This document shows positions 47,131 to 58,558 of a stretch of DNA of 64,000 bases, in pieces (the stretch's first letter is position 1; every line of letters starts with the position of its first letter). Below the pieces are notes generated by a model. The model did no database searches and was not told the DNA's origin. It saw only the letters and a program-made list of their open reading frames with translations. A program made the position numbers and the translations under genes. Origin of the DNA: Dictyobacter kobayashii (GTDB lineage: Bacteria; Chloroflexota; Ktedonobacteria; Ktedonobacterales; Ktedonobacteraceae). The DNA lies in contig NZ_BIFS01000001.1 in NCBI RefSeq assembly GCF_003967555.1, forward strand, positions 1,054,001 to 1,118,000, given 5' to 3'.

Positions 47131-50100
47131 GTGACATTACAGGGTTTATTGACATTACTTACACAAAGACCAGAGTTTCGCCGTTTAAAGGAAAAAATTC
47201 AAAATACAGAGGGGATTCCCGCCCTGACAGGCATCACGGAAGCGGCACGTCCCTATATCGCTGCCAGTCTGGCAGTTTCATTAAAACAACCATGCTGCTT
47301 GTAGTGAGTGACGAAGCTGAGGCCACCCAGATGGCCGAGATGCTGAAAGCCTTCGTTCCTAATCCGAGTGATGTCTTTTGTCTACCAGACCGTAATGCCC
47401 TTCCCTACGAGCGACTAATTGGGGACACCCTGACCACACAACGCCGTATGCAAGCATTGATAGCCATGGTTGAGCGTGAACGCACTCCTATTGTTATCTG
47501 CTCTGCACGAGCACTGACCCAACTGGTTATTCCACCACAGGAACTCTCTGCTGCCCTTTTTCAATTAAAAACGGCACAGGAAACAGATTTGAATATGCTG
47601 ATCGAGCACCTCTACAATCTTGGCTATGAGCCTGTAGCTGAAGTAGAGGAGCCAGGCCAGTTTAGCCATCGCGGCGGTATCATTGACCTGTTCCCCCCCA
47701 CATTACCTCGGCCAGTACGTGTGGAGTTCTTTGGTGACGAAATCGAATCGATCCGCACCTTTGATCAAGAGACCCAGCGCTCATTGAATACCATCGAGCA
47801 ATGTATCATCGGTCCCGCTCGTGAAGCTTTACCTGGTCGCGGACCGGAAGCGGTTAAAGAACTATCTCAATTGGATAGTCGTATCCTGCACAAAGATGCT
47901 GAAGAACGCTGGCAGCGCGATCTTGAATTGCTGGGCAGCAACGCTCATTTGAAGATATTGCCTTCTATCTGCCCTATCTGCACAGCCCGGCCAGTGTACT
48001 GGATTATCTGCCACGCAATGGTCTGCTGATCCTGGACAATCCAACCAGTATCCAGAATCATATCATGGAACTGGATTTGCAGGCCCAGGAAACAAAAGAA
48101 CAGCATGAGAATGAACGCGAAAATCCAGCCCACCTGCGCAATGCGGCCCTGGGTTGGGTACAGATAGAGCCACAGATCCAGCAGCGACGCCAATTGCGTT
48201 TTGCGGATATTCTTTCGACCGCTGAAAGCGACTTTGACATGCGCCAGCAAGGTGGAACGGAGAATTTGATCCCCCCTTGCAGCAGTGCCAATTCTTATGG
48301 AGGTCGCCTGCGCGCCTTTGTGCAGGATTGCCGCAAAGCACTGGATAATCGAGATCGGGTCATTATTGTAACGATGCAGGCCCGGCGCATGGCTGAAGTC
48401 CTCGGAGATGAAGCTATCCTGCAGGACCGTACCATTGATGTCAGCCCTGGCACCAATATTAATCAGTTGCCAGAAGCTGGCACCTTGACTTTGATCCAGG
48501 GTCAATTGATGGAAGGCTGGCAGTCTCGCTCGCTGGCCCTCTATGTCTATACTGATACAGAGATCTTTGGTTGGTCAAAAACGACGCAATATTCAGCGCC
48601 GTAAACCGGTTACTCCCGCCTCCTTCCTGGCAGAGGTCAATCCTGGTGATTATGTTGTTCACCAGGAACACGGTATTGGACGCTTTGAAGGCCTGGTCAA
48701 AATGAATCTGACTGGCGTTGAGCGTGAATACCTCTTGATCCACTATGCTGGTACCGACAAATTATATATCCGACGGACCAGCTAGACCGCATCACGCGCT
48801 ATATCGGCATGGGCGACTCGGTGCCTGCTTTAAGCAAACTGGGTACCACCGAATGGACGCGTGCTAAATCAAAGGTAAAAGAAAACGTACAAGAAGTAGC
48901 GCGTGAACTGCTCCGGCTCTATAGTGTGCGTGAAGCAGCCGAGGGCCATCCATTCCCCCCGGACTCAGATCAACCATGGCTACAAGAATTAGAAGATGGT
49001 TTCCCATACCAAGAGACACCAGATCAGCAGCGAGCTATTGATGAGGTCAAGGCTGATATGGAACGGCCGCGCCCAATGGATCGGCTCGTCTGTGGTGATG
49101 TTGGCTATGGCAAGACTGAGGTTGCGCTGCGAGCAGCCTTCAAATGCGTCCTGGATCAACGTCAGGTTGCTATCCTGGTCCCCACGACTGTTCTGGCCCT
49201 GCAACACTACAACAACTTCAGGGAGCGTCTCAAGGCCTATCCTGTGCGTGTAGAACTGCTTAGCCGCTTCCGCTCAGAGAAAGAACAGAAACAGATCCTG
49301 GAGGACCTGCGCTGGGCAAGATAGATATCATCATCGGTACCCATCGCCTGTTACAGAAAGATGTGGTTTTCTTAAATCTGGGCCTGCTAGTCGTCGATGA
49401 AGAACAACGTTTCGGCGTTATCCATAAAGAGCGCTTAAAACAATTGCGGGCAGAAATAGATGTGTTAACCATGACGGCAACGCCTATCCCACGTACGCTG
49501 CATATGTCCCTGGTCAATCTGCGCGATATGAGCATTATTGAGACCCCACCACAGGAACGCTTACCGATTCGCACCACCATTCGTGAGTACGACGATGTCC
49601 TCATCCGCGAAGCTATACTGCGTGAGATAGATCGTGGTGGCCAGGTCTTCTTTGTACATAATCGCGTACAAGGCATTCAGGTGCTGGCCCAAAAATTGCA
49701 GCGCTTGATCCCGGAAGCACGCATTATCGTTGGCCATGGCCAGATGAATGAGGAACAACTTGAAAAGGTCATGGTTGGTTTCTCAAATGGCGATTATGAT
49801 GTACTGATCTCTACTACGATTATTGAGAATGGCCTGGATATTCCGAACGCCAATACGATTATTGTCAATAATGCCGCCTTCTTTGGCCTCTCACAGCTCT
49901 ATCAGTTGCGTGGACGCGTGGGACGAGCTACGCAGCAGGCCTATGCTTACTTCTTTTATGGCAAGAATGCTAAACTGACGCCCATTCAAGAGAAACGGCT
50001 ACGCGCCATCTTTGAAGCGACTGAGTTGGGAGCCGGCTTCCGTATTGCCATGAAGGACCTGGAGATCCGAGGAGCAGGTAGCCTGTTAGGAGCTGAACAA

Positions 50101-50683
50101 TCAGGCTTCATGAATTCAGTAGGCTTTGATCTCTACTGTAAACTCCTTTCAGACGCGGTCCAGGAGTTACAGGGCAAACAGGCCGAGATGGGTGCACCTT
50201 CGACCTCGGTCGATCTCCCAATCGATGCCTACTTACCGGATGAATATATCGTGATCGCACGCTGAAGGTCAACTTCTATCAGCGCCTCGCCAATCTCAAA
50301 GATGCGCATCAGGTAGAGGCCATGACCGCCGAGATGACCGACCGCTTTGGGCCGTACCTGAACAGGTACATAACCTGCTTGAACTGGTCAATCTGAAAGT
50401 AGAGGCGGCACAACTGGGCTATGAAGCCATCGCAGTCAAGGACAATGAATTTGTGCTGACGGTGAAGCGCAACGTGGTTCCCAACCGCATTATCCTCTAC
50501 CGGCGCTTCCGCAATGAAGCCCGCGTGCAACAGGGCGTCATCCGCATCCCGCGCCGCCTGCTAGGTCAGACCTGGATGAAACAGTTGAAAGATTTGTTGC
50601 CAATGATTACAGCATCGCCTCATCGACCGCATCCTGACTATAAGCAGTACGATCTTAACAAACAGCCCATCCCCTCGCTTTAG
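47131..50683 (+). CDS. mfd: Transcription-repair coupling factor Mfd (about seven frameshifts)
   Basis: About 1184 residues, the normal length. Removes stalled RNA polymerase and recruits nucleotide excision repair. Start GTG at 47131 with GGAGGATGAA just before. In order: UvrB-like N-terminal domains (GEFSHR-type [18 protein letters not shown]), the RNA-polymerase-binding region ([19 protein letters not shown]), helicase Walker [86 protein letters not shown], and a C-terminal domain. Breaks lie near 47291, 47951, 48577, 48773, 49318, 50255 and 50352. The helicase core is intact between breaks. Confidence 0.95.
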
Positions 50684-50700
50684 AAACGGGATGGGCTGTT
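50661..50700. terminator. Hairpin at the end of mfd
   Basis: AACAGCCCATCCC and GGGATGGGCTGTT form a perfect 13-bp stem that includes the last mfd codons; it also faces the convergent gene. Confidence 0.65.
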
Positions 50701-50721
50701 TGTTAATCTGTCTATTTCTGT

Positions 50722-52207
50722 TTATTGACGTCGTGTATGCATCAAATGGAACATCAAGGCCTGTTTATAGTCCAGGACACTCACCAGGCCAGCTTTGATA
50801 ACCTGATTGGCCAGATTTAATAGGGTCGAAACGACCTGCAAACGAGTCTCATCAAAACGAGCTTGCTGGCGTAACATTTCCAATAACTGAGTGGGCTCTG
50901 GTTAGTGATCTCCAGGCCGGCAGAAATCGCTTCTACTCGTAGCCAGATCACAAGTTGGTGGCGCATCTGCTCAAAAATGGCCAGATCATCTTCGCCAATC
51001 GCCATCATTTCACGATTGCCATTCGAGGTTGATGTAGCCAACGAGCTGTTAGGAGTCACTGGCGGTGGGGCTGGGGAGACATTACGTGCTGCAGATGGTG
51101 CCACCGGCTCGGTGCCTGGGTAGCAACAACTGGCGAGGGCGCGGTCTCGCTTAATGGCGATGTCGGCGGCGGTTACCATTGCTCGTGGTAGACCTGGTAG
51201 GCGCCGCAGGAGCTCCAACCTGAGCAGGTGCGCTAGGAGGAGCCGCAGACGCAACCCTGGACTGCGAATTGCGGTTGACGGGTGCCGCACTCCTGGCACT
51301 GGCGTCATAAGGCTGGATAAAGAATCTAATTTGCGCGGAGCGGCAGGTGCTGGCTCTACCGGGCGAACAGTTTTACTGACTGGTGATGGCGCGGCACTTG
51401 GTGCGCTCGCAAGGCTGCCGCACCCCGATTTTCAGCCGCCGGGGCAACTGGTTGTGCCTGACGCTGAGGGGCCACAGGTTTCTGGGCCGCTGGCGCTTCA
51501 ACTTCGGTCCTGGCTGGCTGCTGCACCGGATGATTCGCCGAACTGGGCGAAGCAGACGGTGTAGATACGCCACGGCGCGCTGCCCCATTGGATGCATACT
51601 GACCAGGCGAGCTAGCTCCAACACCAGCTGGCACCGCCGTCGCGGCTGCGGCCGCAGCTGATGGCCGAGCCTCGCCACGGATCTCCTGTATCTGCTGCTG
51701 TAACGCCATCGTAGCCGTCGCAATCTGTTCCCAGCCTGGTTCGGCGCGTCCACTAATAGTGGGGGTCGCCCACGAGACAACGGGGCGTGGACTTCCAAAA
51801 GGCGGGTTGCCCGGTGCTGGCTTCTGGCCGGTCAGATGATTGCGAAGATTTTGCGCAACAGTTGAAGCACACGAGCTAATTAATAACCGGATATCCGACA
51901 TTCTGCGGCGACCCTGATCACCAAAAAAATTGCGGTTGCGCTGCACGAACTGTATAAAAAGTCGTTCTAGCTGATTCTGAAAATCAGGAGACATCAGGTC
52001 TATACGACTCCAGGCAGTAAAATCGACAGAGCTGAGGTAGAGCCACACTTCCTGGCGTTTCGTACGGTCAACCGGACGCATTTGCAATGTCTCAGTGCGA
52101 TGATCAAAAAAACGTGGATAGCAGAAATTAGCGATCAGCGTCTCAGCTAATTCAGCTTTTAAACGCGCGATTTCCGCGGGTGGGAGTTGACCTAAATAAA
52201 TGCCCAT
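50722..52207 (-). CDS. Unknown protein with Ala/Pro-rich linker (several frameshifts)
   Basis: About 495 residues across breaks. The N-terminal 130 residues look like a compact domain (YLGQLPPAEIARLKAELAET, then VWLYLSSVDFTAWSRIDLMS); I do not recognise it. A long Ala/Pro/Gln-rich linker follows, in which frame changes occur near 51400 and at least twice before 51000. The C-terminal helical part ends VIKAGLVSVLDYKQALMFHL. Such linkers make frame assignment by composition unsafe. Converges with mfd. Confidence 0.5.
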
Positions 52208-52273
52208 CCTACATCCTCTTTCATTCTACTGCGGGCATGCCATAGAGAATTGGTGATGCCGCTCACTACTACA

Positions 52274-54573
52274 TTAGTCGACAATTGTTATTGGCATCAA
52301 CTGCAACACCTTCGTACTCTGGTTGGCGGTAACGGTAGGTGGTGCATTCAAAACCTGCAACGGCAGCCGAGCTTGTACATCCATTATTGTACTCGATGTT
52401 TGTCCTTGTGGTAAAAGGGCGATGGACATCTGTGCTAGCCCATTTGGAATACCACTCTTTTGAAGATTAAAGGTACGACTTGCAAGACGCACAATGGTGC
52501 CAGCTTTCCAGCTCTGAGTAGGACACCATGAGAGATCTGGCATATCCATATTGACCATGTATTCCTGACCATTGCTCCCTTTAAACAGGGTAAGCATCTG
52601 CAAGGGCACCTTACCGGGCTGATCTACGCGCCAATAAGTTGTCAGTGTCCCATAACCGTTGGTGCGACTGAAAGGGCTACTAGCGCCAACATCATAGCCT
52701 ACCAGGTGCATAGTCCCACTACCAGGTCGGCTAAAATCCACCTGTAGCGGATTTTTGACCTCTCGTGGCGAGACATAAATATTCGAACAGAAGCTTGCAG
52801 GCAGATCGAATAATAAAGACGCTGGATCAGAGGTCTGCGCTGTAGTGGTAGTTGACGGCAAAGTATGCGGAGCTGGAAGTCCACGCTTCAGCAACAGATA
52901 ACCGTCCTGGGCAGCCACTACGCCATAATTGCCGCTGGCCAGCACACTTTTCACCTCACGAGTATAAGCTTGAGCATCAGTTTGAGCATCAAAAGGATAG
53001 ATATCTCCAGTTACATCTAACAAAACGTAATCTGCCAGTTTATCAACAGGTTGTTTATTCAAATACTTTGGATCGGCGGCATACGGGAACATATAGATGC
53101 TTGCCCGATGACTCAGATGCGGAACCAGCTTTGTCTGCGCCGAAACCGAAGCATCCGCTGGGATCATATCTATAAAGTGCTGGGCCAATTCCGTATGTGG
53201 CGAGCTCTGCGGCCATTGAAAACCAATTGAGAATGGGAGTTGACCATGGAAATAATAGTCTGTACGCAAGGAACTAAACATAATCCCCAGCAATAATACG
53301 ACCATTAAAGCCTGAGGGATCAGGCGTTGTCCCCTTACCCACCTTCCAGTACCGGTAGCAGTCAGATTGGCGGAATCCACCGAGCGGGTACGACGATGAG
53401 CCAGCGCGGCCAGACCATATCGAGTCAGCCAGCGCGCAACTAATAGAGCCTCAATGGTAGAAAAAATAATTACTGGCACAATCTCGGCATTATAATGGAA
53501 CAGACCACTATACTGCTGGCATTTGAACTCAATAGATTAATAGCGAATGAAGGTGCCGCTAATATTAGCACCCATGGTGCTAGCATCGGCAGGTAAAAGA
53601 TGCCACCACCATGAGGTCTGGGGATATAGCCAGCCGGTGCCAGCACTGCATGGATATAGGCAAGATGATGATATTCAAATACATGCGTATGCAAGAAACT
53701 CAGTGGATGGAAGAAAGCATCCTTAATTAAGGAGCCGCCTCCCGCGCTTCCACCATAGCGCGCACTCAACAATGGGTGCCCGTTGGACTAAAATACGGCA
53801 TAATCACATTGGTAGCCACCACAAACCAGACAATGCCAAGCAGTGCCACAGCCAGGCCGCTCTTCCAACGACGCTGGAAAATAACCGACCAGAGCCCAAA
53901 TGTCATTACGACCAGGGAATATTCTCTTTACAAGCCATCGACAAAATAGCAAAGACAAAAAACCACAATGTCTGGCGTGTATACATGAAATAGAGCGTAA
54001 ATAACAGCAATGAAGCGGTCAGAGTTACCGCATGGAAATCTGACGTCGTAGCCTGTAACTGGCGGGATAAATCAGATAGAGCAGGGCAAACGCGCCCGCC
54101 AACCACTCATTGCGCAAACGCAGCCGTGCCAGCCAGTATGCTGGATAAGCGCCCAGCGCGACAATAACCGTTTGGACGACAAAGAGAATTCTTGGGTCAG
54201 ACCAGATCAAATAGAGCCAGGAGATAGGAAATAAAATAGGCTCCAAATGGATGGCAAAGCGCACATACCCATTTGGAGATGCGCAGTTGGTATCATTTAA
54301 AATATTGCAAATAGTATCGTGTAACAGATTGCCATGAGCGGTATTCCAGATGGATTGATCCATAATGCCGAAATCTTCAGCATTAGTCTGAAAAGCAACA
54401 TGCCTGGCACCCATATACGAAATATAAAAAATACAAAAGCAGATAACAGCCAGTGTTATCAGGCCGGTCACAAGCCAGAACTTCCTGGTGCGCGGGAACC
54501 TTTCTGGTGCTGGATAAGCGCACCATTGATCGCGGACATAGGCCAGTCGCTTGCGCCAGATTTCCTTACCCAC
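52274..54573 (-). CDS. DUF2079 membrane protein (four frameshifts)
   Basis: About 765 residues. GTG start at 54573 with GAAAGAGG upstream. The DUF2079 pattern is clear: NAEDFGIMDQSIWNTAHGN, HLEPILFPISWLYLIW, VVQTVIVALGAYPAYWLARL, LQATTSDFHAVTLTASLLLF and MACKENIP, followed by several membrane helices and a large outside C-terminal domain. It resembles glycosyltransferase-C membrane enzymes and mannosyltransferases, but the activity is unproven. Breaks at about 54065, 53917, 53785 and 53520 are mostly missing C. It follows a dolichol-phosphate-mannose-type glycosyltransferase gene, which suits a lipid-linked sugar donor pathway. Confidence 0.8.
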
Positions 54574-54675
54574 GAACCGTACCTCTTTCCACACAAAAAT
54601 TATGCCACAACACCCCAACGGGCAGCCACATGCGGCATACCCGTTTGCCCAAACCCAGACGGTACATCCGCTGCA

Positions 54676-55708
54676 TTAAACAAGTTCCTGCCTGATACTA
54701 TATTCTTCATCGCGCTCAAAGGCGTAGTGACGAATCATCTCGCTTTGTAAGCCTGCCAGGAAGAACTGCACACCAAAGATCATCAGGAGGATACCCACAA
54801 ACAGCATTGGCTGCTGATGGATTGGCTCATGAATCCAGAAGTAACTACGTAGCACAATAAAGAGGTCGACCAGAACACCCAGTACAAAGGACCAGAAACC
54901 AAGCGGGCAAACAAACGCAGTGGCCGGCGCAGGAAAGTGGTCAGGAACAGGATATTCATCAGGTCGATCAAGCCCTGAGCAAAACGCTTGGCACCGAACT
55001 TCGAGACCCCAAACTGGCGTGGATGATGGGTGACCTTAATCTCTGCCACGCGGAAGCCACGCGATTGCGCGATCACGGGAATAAAGCGATGGAAATCTCC
55101 ATACAACTTCAGATGAGGATCTTCAATCACTTCACGGCGATATGCCTTAAAACCGCAGTTGATATCATGCAGGTGCACACCGGTCAGCTTATTGACCATG
55201 CCATTAAAGATACGTGAAGGAAAGGTTTTAGAGATGGGATCCAGGCGAGGAAACTTCCAACCGGTAACCAGATCATAACCTTCATCAAGTTTCTCTAGAT
55301 AGCGTGGAATCTCCTGTGGGTCATCCTGCAGATCACCATCCATAGTAAAGACCACATCACCACGAGCGCGCTCAAAACCAGCAACGAGCCCGGGGTCTTA
55401 CCAAAATTGCGGCGGAAACGCACTACATGCACGATGCCAGGATTTTCCTCGTGGAGGGCTTTTAAAACTTCAAATGTTTTATCAGTACTACCGTCATCTA
55501 CAAAAATAATTTCATACGATTTACCAATTTGATTAATTTGCGCCTGTATTCTTTCAAAAAGAATGCGAACACTCTCCTGCTCGTTCATCAAAGGAACGAC
55601 AATCGTGATATCGATATGCTTCGATAACAACTCAGGAGTAGCCAGCTCAGACGCGTGTTCTTTTATTGCCATTTCAGATTGCTGCATAGCCTCAGATTCT
55701 CCACTCAC
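54676..55708 (-). CDS. Family 2 glycosyltransferase, polyprenyl-phosphate type (two frameshifts)
   Basis: About 344 residues. GT2 core: DITIVVPLMNEQESVRILFE, YEIIFVDDGSTDKTFEVL, VVFTMDGDLQDDPQEIPRYL (the DxD-like metal site) and GFKAYRREVI, followed by HHPRQFGVSKFGAKRFAQG. Two C-terminal membrane helices (FVLGVLVDLFIVL, LLMIFGVQFFLAG) end the chain. This is the DPM1/ArnC-like layout that charges a lipid phosphate with sugar. Breaks near 55396 and 54888. Start is a GTG at 55708 or the ATG at 55687. Upstream of the DUF2079 gene, a plausible user of its product. Confidence 0.85.
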
Positions 55709-55897
55709 AACCGAGATTCAACCCGCCTTATGGCTGGTATTCGGGCTCATTATAGCATACCCTCGAGTACGAGCTATAGGACATGGTACCATTGCTCTTT
55801 CTGTTAATACAAACGGATAACTATTAAGAGCAGACACATTGGGCGGCGACCCATTACTTAATTGTGAGTACCATCCGTAACCATGGGCAGCATAAGC

Positions 55898-56671
55898 CTA
55901 AAGGTAAGCAAAAAGATCGGGCCGATCAGTAGTCAGCGAATCTACACCCGCGCCAGCTAGCTGCTGTAAATCATCCAACTCATTGACAGTCCAGAGCCCC
56001 AGCTTAAAACCATTTTGATGAATAATTGAAAGCACTTCAGGCGTATATAACTGGCGATCCAGATTGACCCAGTTACAGCCAGCCAGCGTTACCTGTTTGC
56101 ATAACTTTACCAGACCCGGATCATCAGCCATTGACCATACCTGTTCGCTTACCAGGGCACCTGTCAGCAAACCAGGCTCCAGGCGCCGCAACCTGGACAG
56201 CGTCACCCAATCAAACGATATAATCATGACCCGCTCGACCATTTTCGCGGCCCGTACCTCGCGCACCACAGCCTCAGCAATGCGTGGATAGCGCCCAAAG
56301 TTACCATCCCTCTCACTAAACTTGATCTCAATACACACCTTCATCCGATTGCGTGCCAGAGACAATACCTCACCCAGCGTCGGTATCTGCTGTTCCTGCG
56401 GCCAGCCACCAGGAAAATGAGCGGCCGCATTCAACGAACGCAAATAGGAAAAATCCAGATCCAACAGGTTTCCCTCCCCATTGGTCAAACGCTCAACCGT
56501 TGCATCATGGAACACCACCACCTGACCATCGCGACTCAACTGAACATCCAGCTCAACCATATCAACCGGCATCGTCAATGCATTACGGAAAGCAGCCAAC
56601 GTATTTTCAGGTGCCAGACTAGCGCCGCCGCGATGAGCAACGCGCACCAACGAACGTTGAAACATGGCCAT
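55898..56671 (-). CDS. Glycerophosphodiester phosphodiesterase
   Basis: 257 residues from the ATG at 56671. GDPD motifs: RVAHRGGASLAPENTLAAFR with the catalytic His-Arg and the glutamate, DMVELDVQLSRDGQVVVFHD, and KVCIEIKFSERD. The end GLWTVNELDDLQQLAGAGVD is also typical. Hydrolyses deacylated phospholipids to glycerol-3-phosphate and an alcohol. No signal peptide, so probably cytoplasmic. Last backbone gene before ssrA, transcribed away from it. Confidence 0.92.
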   Translation of the reverse strand: MAMFQRSLVRVAHRGGASLAPENTLAAFRNALTMPVDMVELDVQLSRDGQVVVFHDATVERLTNGEGNLLDLDFSYLRSLNAAAHFPGGWPQEQQIPTLGEVLSLARNRMKVCIEIKFSERDGNFGRYPRIAEAVVREVRAAKMVERVMIISFDWVTLSRLRRLEPGLLTGALVSEQVWSMADDPGLVKLCKQVTLAGCNWVNLDRQLYTPEVLSIIHQNGFKLGLWTVNELDDLQQLAGAGVDSLTTDRPDLFAYL

Positions 56672-56839
56672 AAAAAAACCACCAATCTTACAAACAAAAA
56701 GCACTCATCACGCAAATCATTATACAAAGGTAAAATCCATCATGGCAACAGAAAATCAGAGCCCTCTCACAGACGCGCCACCAAAGTCAAATCGTGTCAT
56801 AAACTCGCCCCACAACCACCAAAAACATAGCCTCCAATA

Positions 56840-56868
56840 TTGCTATTTGTCAACTATTATGTTATACT
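56840..56868 (+). promoter_or_regulatory. Promoter for ssrA
   Basis: TTGCTA, 17-base spacer, TATACT, 63 bases before the mature 5' end; the leader would be removed by processing. Confidence 0.55.
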
Positions 56869-56931
56869 ATTCAGTACATCAATCGTGTATTAGCCCTCAT
56901 CGGCTACACACATTGCATGGATTCTTCATCT

Positions 56932-57298
56932 GGGGATGTCGGGTTTCGACAGGTAGTCAGATTGAAGAATTGCAGGCCGAGGTGTCGGTACGCACTCTCG
57001 TTAAACAACCGACAAAAAATTAGTTGCCAAACCAGCAACAAACTTCGCTCTCGCTGCCTAAGAAGTAGTGACGCGACGTCTGCCCGACCTTTCCTCGTGG
57101 GTCGGATCCAGGCGCCATAAACGCGAGGTGCGGTAACGGCCACCGTCTTCTAACCGTTATCAAAGACCAGAGGGCCAACGCTTAGGTATCCTGTCGATGG
57201 GAGACCGAGGCGTATAAGAAAAACATCGACTAAGCCTGTAGTACATTCCTCGGTAGGGCTGTTTGGACGGGGAGTTCAACTCTCCCCCATCTCCACCA
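56932..57298 (+). ncRNA. ssrA: tmRNA (transfer-messenger RNA)
   Basis: 367 nt. Ends pair as a tRNA acceptor stem: GGGGATG at the 5' end with CATCTCC before the discriminator A and encoded CCA. GTCGGGTTTCGACAGG is the usual D-arm region and GGGGAGTTCAACTCTCCCC the T-arm. The tag frame follows TAGTT at 57026-57061 and reads AKPATNFALAA, then TAA; the ALAA end is the classical ClpXP signal. One contiguous piece, not permuted. Works with SmpB, encoded at 26727. The gene is intact although an element is integrated at its 3' end. Confidence 0.95.
57276..57298 (+). other. Probable attachment site at the tmRNA 3' end
   Basis: The T-arm and acceptor 3' half of ssrA is a standard tyrosine-integrase target. 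Here it keeps the tRNA-like end intact and an integrase gene lies 1.3 kb downstream. The second copy should mark the other end of the element, beyond the window. Confidence 0.6.
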
Positions 57299-57304
57299 AA
57301 CACA

Positions 57305-57342
57305 GAGGCTAGAAGTAGGACCATAAATCCGCTTCTAGCCTC
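57305..57342 (+). terminator. Terminator of ssrA
   Basis: GAGGCTAGAAG and CTTCTAGCCTC pair over 11 bp; a short T-rich stretch follows. Because it lies on the element side of the junction, it may be supplied by the element. Confidence 0.6.
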
Positions 57343-57389
57343 GCTTTATACTCTTGAGATAATTATTTACAAATCATCCTTTAAAACTT

Positions 57390-57427
57390 TTGACATCTAA
57401 TTTGACATCCAATATAAGATTGACATC
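57390..57427 (+). repeat. Three direct TTGACATC repeats (possible integrase arm sites)
   Basis: TTGACATC occurs at 57390, 57402 and 57420, spaced 12 and 18 bases, about 100 bases inside the element from the attachment site. Such short direct repeats next to the core are typical of arm-type integrase binding. Confidence 0.55.
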
Positions 57428-57481
57428 TTTTCCTCTTCTATCAATCTTAAAATATATATGTCCCAACACTAGTCAGCACTA

Positions 57482-58381
57482 TTAATGGGGTGCAATGATT
57501 ACTTTTACGCGCATCTCAGCAGATGATTGACCAGGTTTACTAAGATCTCTTTCTAAACCTACAGGGTTTTTAATATATCTGTCAGGATCATAAACAAAGG
57601 CCATGAAAGTTTTGCAATTAGGGTGGCTGCTGTAACGACTTAAGTCAATCAATAACTCATTCCCAATCTCTTTATCTTTTAGGTTCTTCCTAGTTTTTTT
57701 GAGTTCCACTATGATATTCTCATCTTTAATCAAAAAATCTATACGCGAATGCCCACCTGCATAACTCGGTACCACCTCTTCAGCCCTAACATCATCAAAA
57801 AAGGATCGAAGCATAGCTCCAAATAAGTCTTGTACATCGTATTCATCCTCTATTACAAAAGCAGTCCTCTCTTTATGACGATTGCATAAGACATTGACTG
57901 CTTTATGAAAATTCCTAGCTATACGTTCTATAATCTCAACCGCTCGGGTGGTAGTATCATCTCCAACAATTTCAACAGCTTTATATACGGGATCACCCTG
58001 AACACGATGGTCAAACTTTAACATATAACCATCATGCACCAATAGATCATTAATTGTAGACACACGGGTATCAATCACCTGATTATCAAAGACAACCAAA
58101 GGGTGAGTACATTCTTCTAAAAATTTGAGAAAAACCGTATCTTCACATGACATAATATCTAGATGATCAAAAAGCACTTCTCTTGGACTATAGTCATCAA
58201 ATTCAACTGTGTGTTTCCAAAGGTCATAGTAAGCATTGCCATATCTATTATCATTAGAAGGTAGAGAACGCAAATCCCAAATATGATCTAAAAATTCTGG
58301 TAAATCCAGGTGCCCATAAAATTTTCCATCCATAAGTAAGAAATCTACAATCCTTCTTTTTGTATCTCTTGAAACACCCAT
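57482..58381 (-). CDS. Putative defence nuclease: AbiJ-N-like plus DpnII/MboI-like domain
   Basis: 299 residues. C-terminal half (about 182-299): QDLFGAMLRSFFDDVRAEEV, then SYAGGHSRIDFLI and IIVELKKTRKNLKDKEIGNE, a PD-(D/E)XK site with D215, E226 and K228, and ARY-like SRYSSHPNCKTFMAFVYDP. This matches the DpnII/MboI-type nuclease domain as I know it. N-terminal region (LDLPEFLDHIWDLRSLPSND, YDLWKHTVEFDD, FLKFLEECTHPLVV) resembles the AbiJ N-terminal domains found in abortive-infection proteins. No methyltransferase is adjacent, so it is not a plain restriction system. AAGGGG lies about ten bases before the ATG. It occupies the att-proximal cargo place. Confidence 0.7.
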   Translation of the reverse strand: MGVSRDTKRRIVDFLLMDGKFYGHLDLPEFLDHIWDLRSLPSNDNRYGNAYYDLWKHTVEFDDYSPREVLFDHLDIMSCEDTVFLKFLEECTHPLVVFDNQVIDTRVSTINDLLVHDGYMLKFDHRVQGDPVYKAVEIVGDDTTTRAVEIIERIARNFHKAVNVLCNRHKERTAFVIEDEYDVQDLFGAMLRSFFDDVRAEEVVPSYAGGHSRIDFLIKDENIIVELKKTRKNLKDKEIGNELLIDLSRYSSHPNCKTFMAFVYDPDRYIKNPVGLERDLSKPGQSSAEMRVKVIIAPH

Positions 58382-58499
58382 AACAAATAACCCCTTATAA
58401 ATATTAATATAGTAAAGCCCATTATATTCTATTCTGACCCATGAACCTCAATAATAATATACACTATAGCAACTTATTTTATTTATATATGACATATTA

Positions 58500-58535
58500 A
58501 GCAGCCATAAATCCTAATTAGAATTCATAGCTGCT
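58500..58535 (-). terminator. Stem-loop after the integrase gene
   Basis: AGCAGC and GCTGCT with further wobble pairing form a 15-bp stem around a six-base loop; no T-run follows. Confidence 0.35.
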
Positions 58536-58558
58536 AATTAACTTATACACAATGGATA

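Noticed and set aside
47131..50683. mfd as a pseudogene
   Set aside because: All motifs are conserved and each break is a single-base indel; errors are a simpler cause.
56664..57023. Protein-coding frame over the ssrA 5' region
   Set aside because: It overlaps the tmRNA and its promoter and has no family resemblance.
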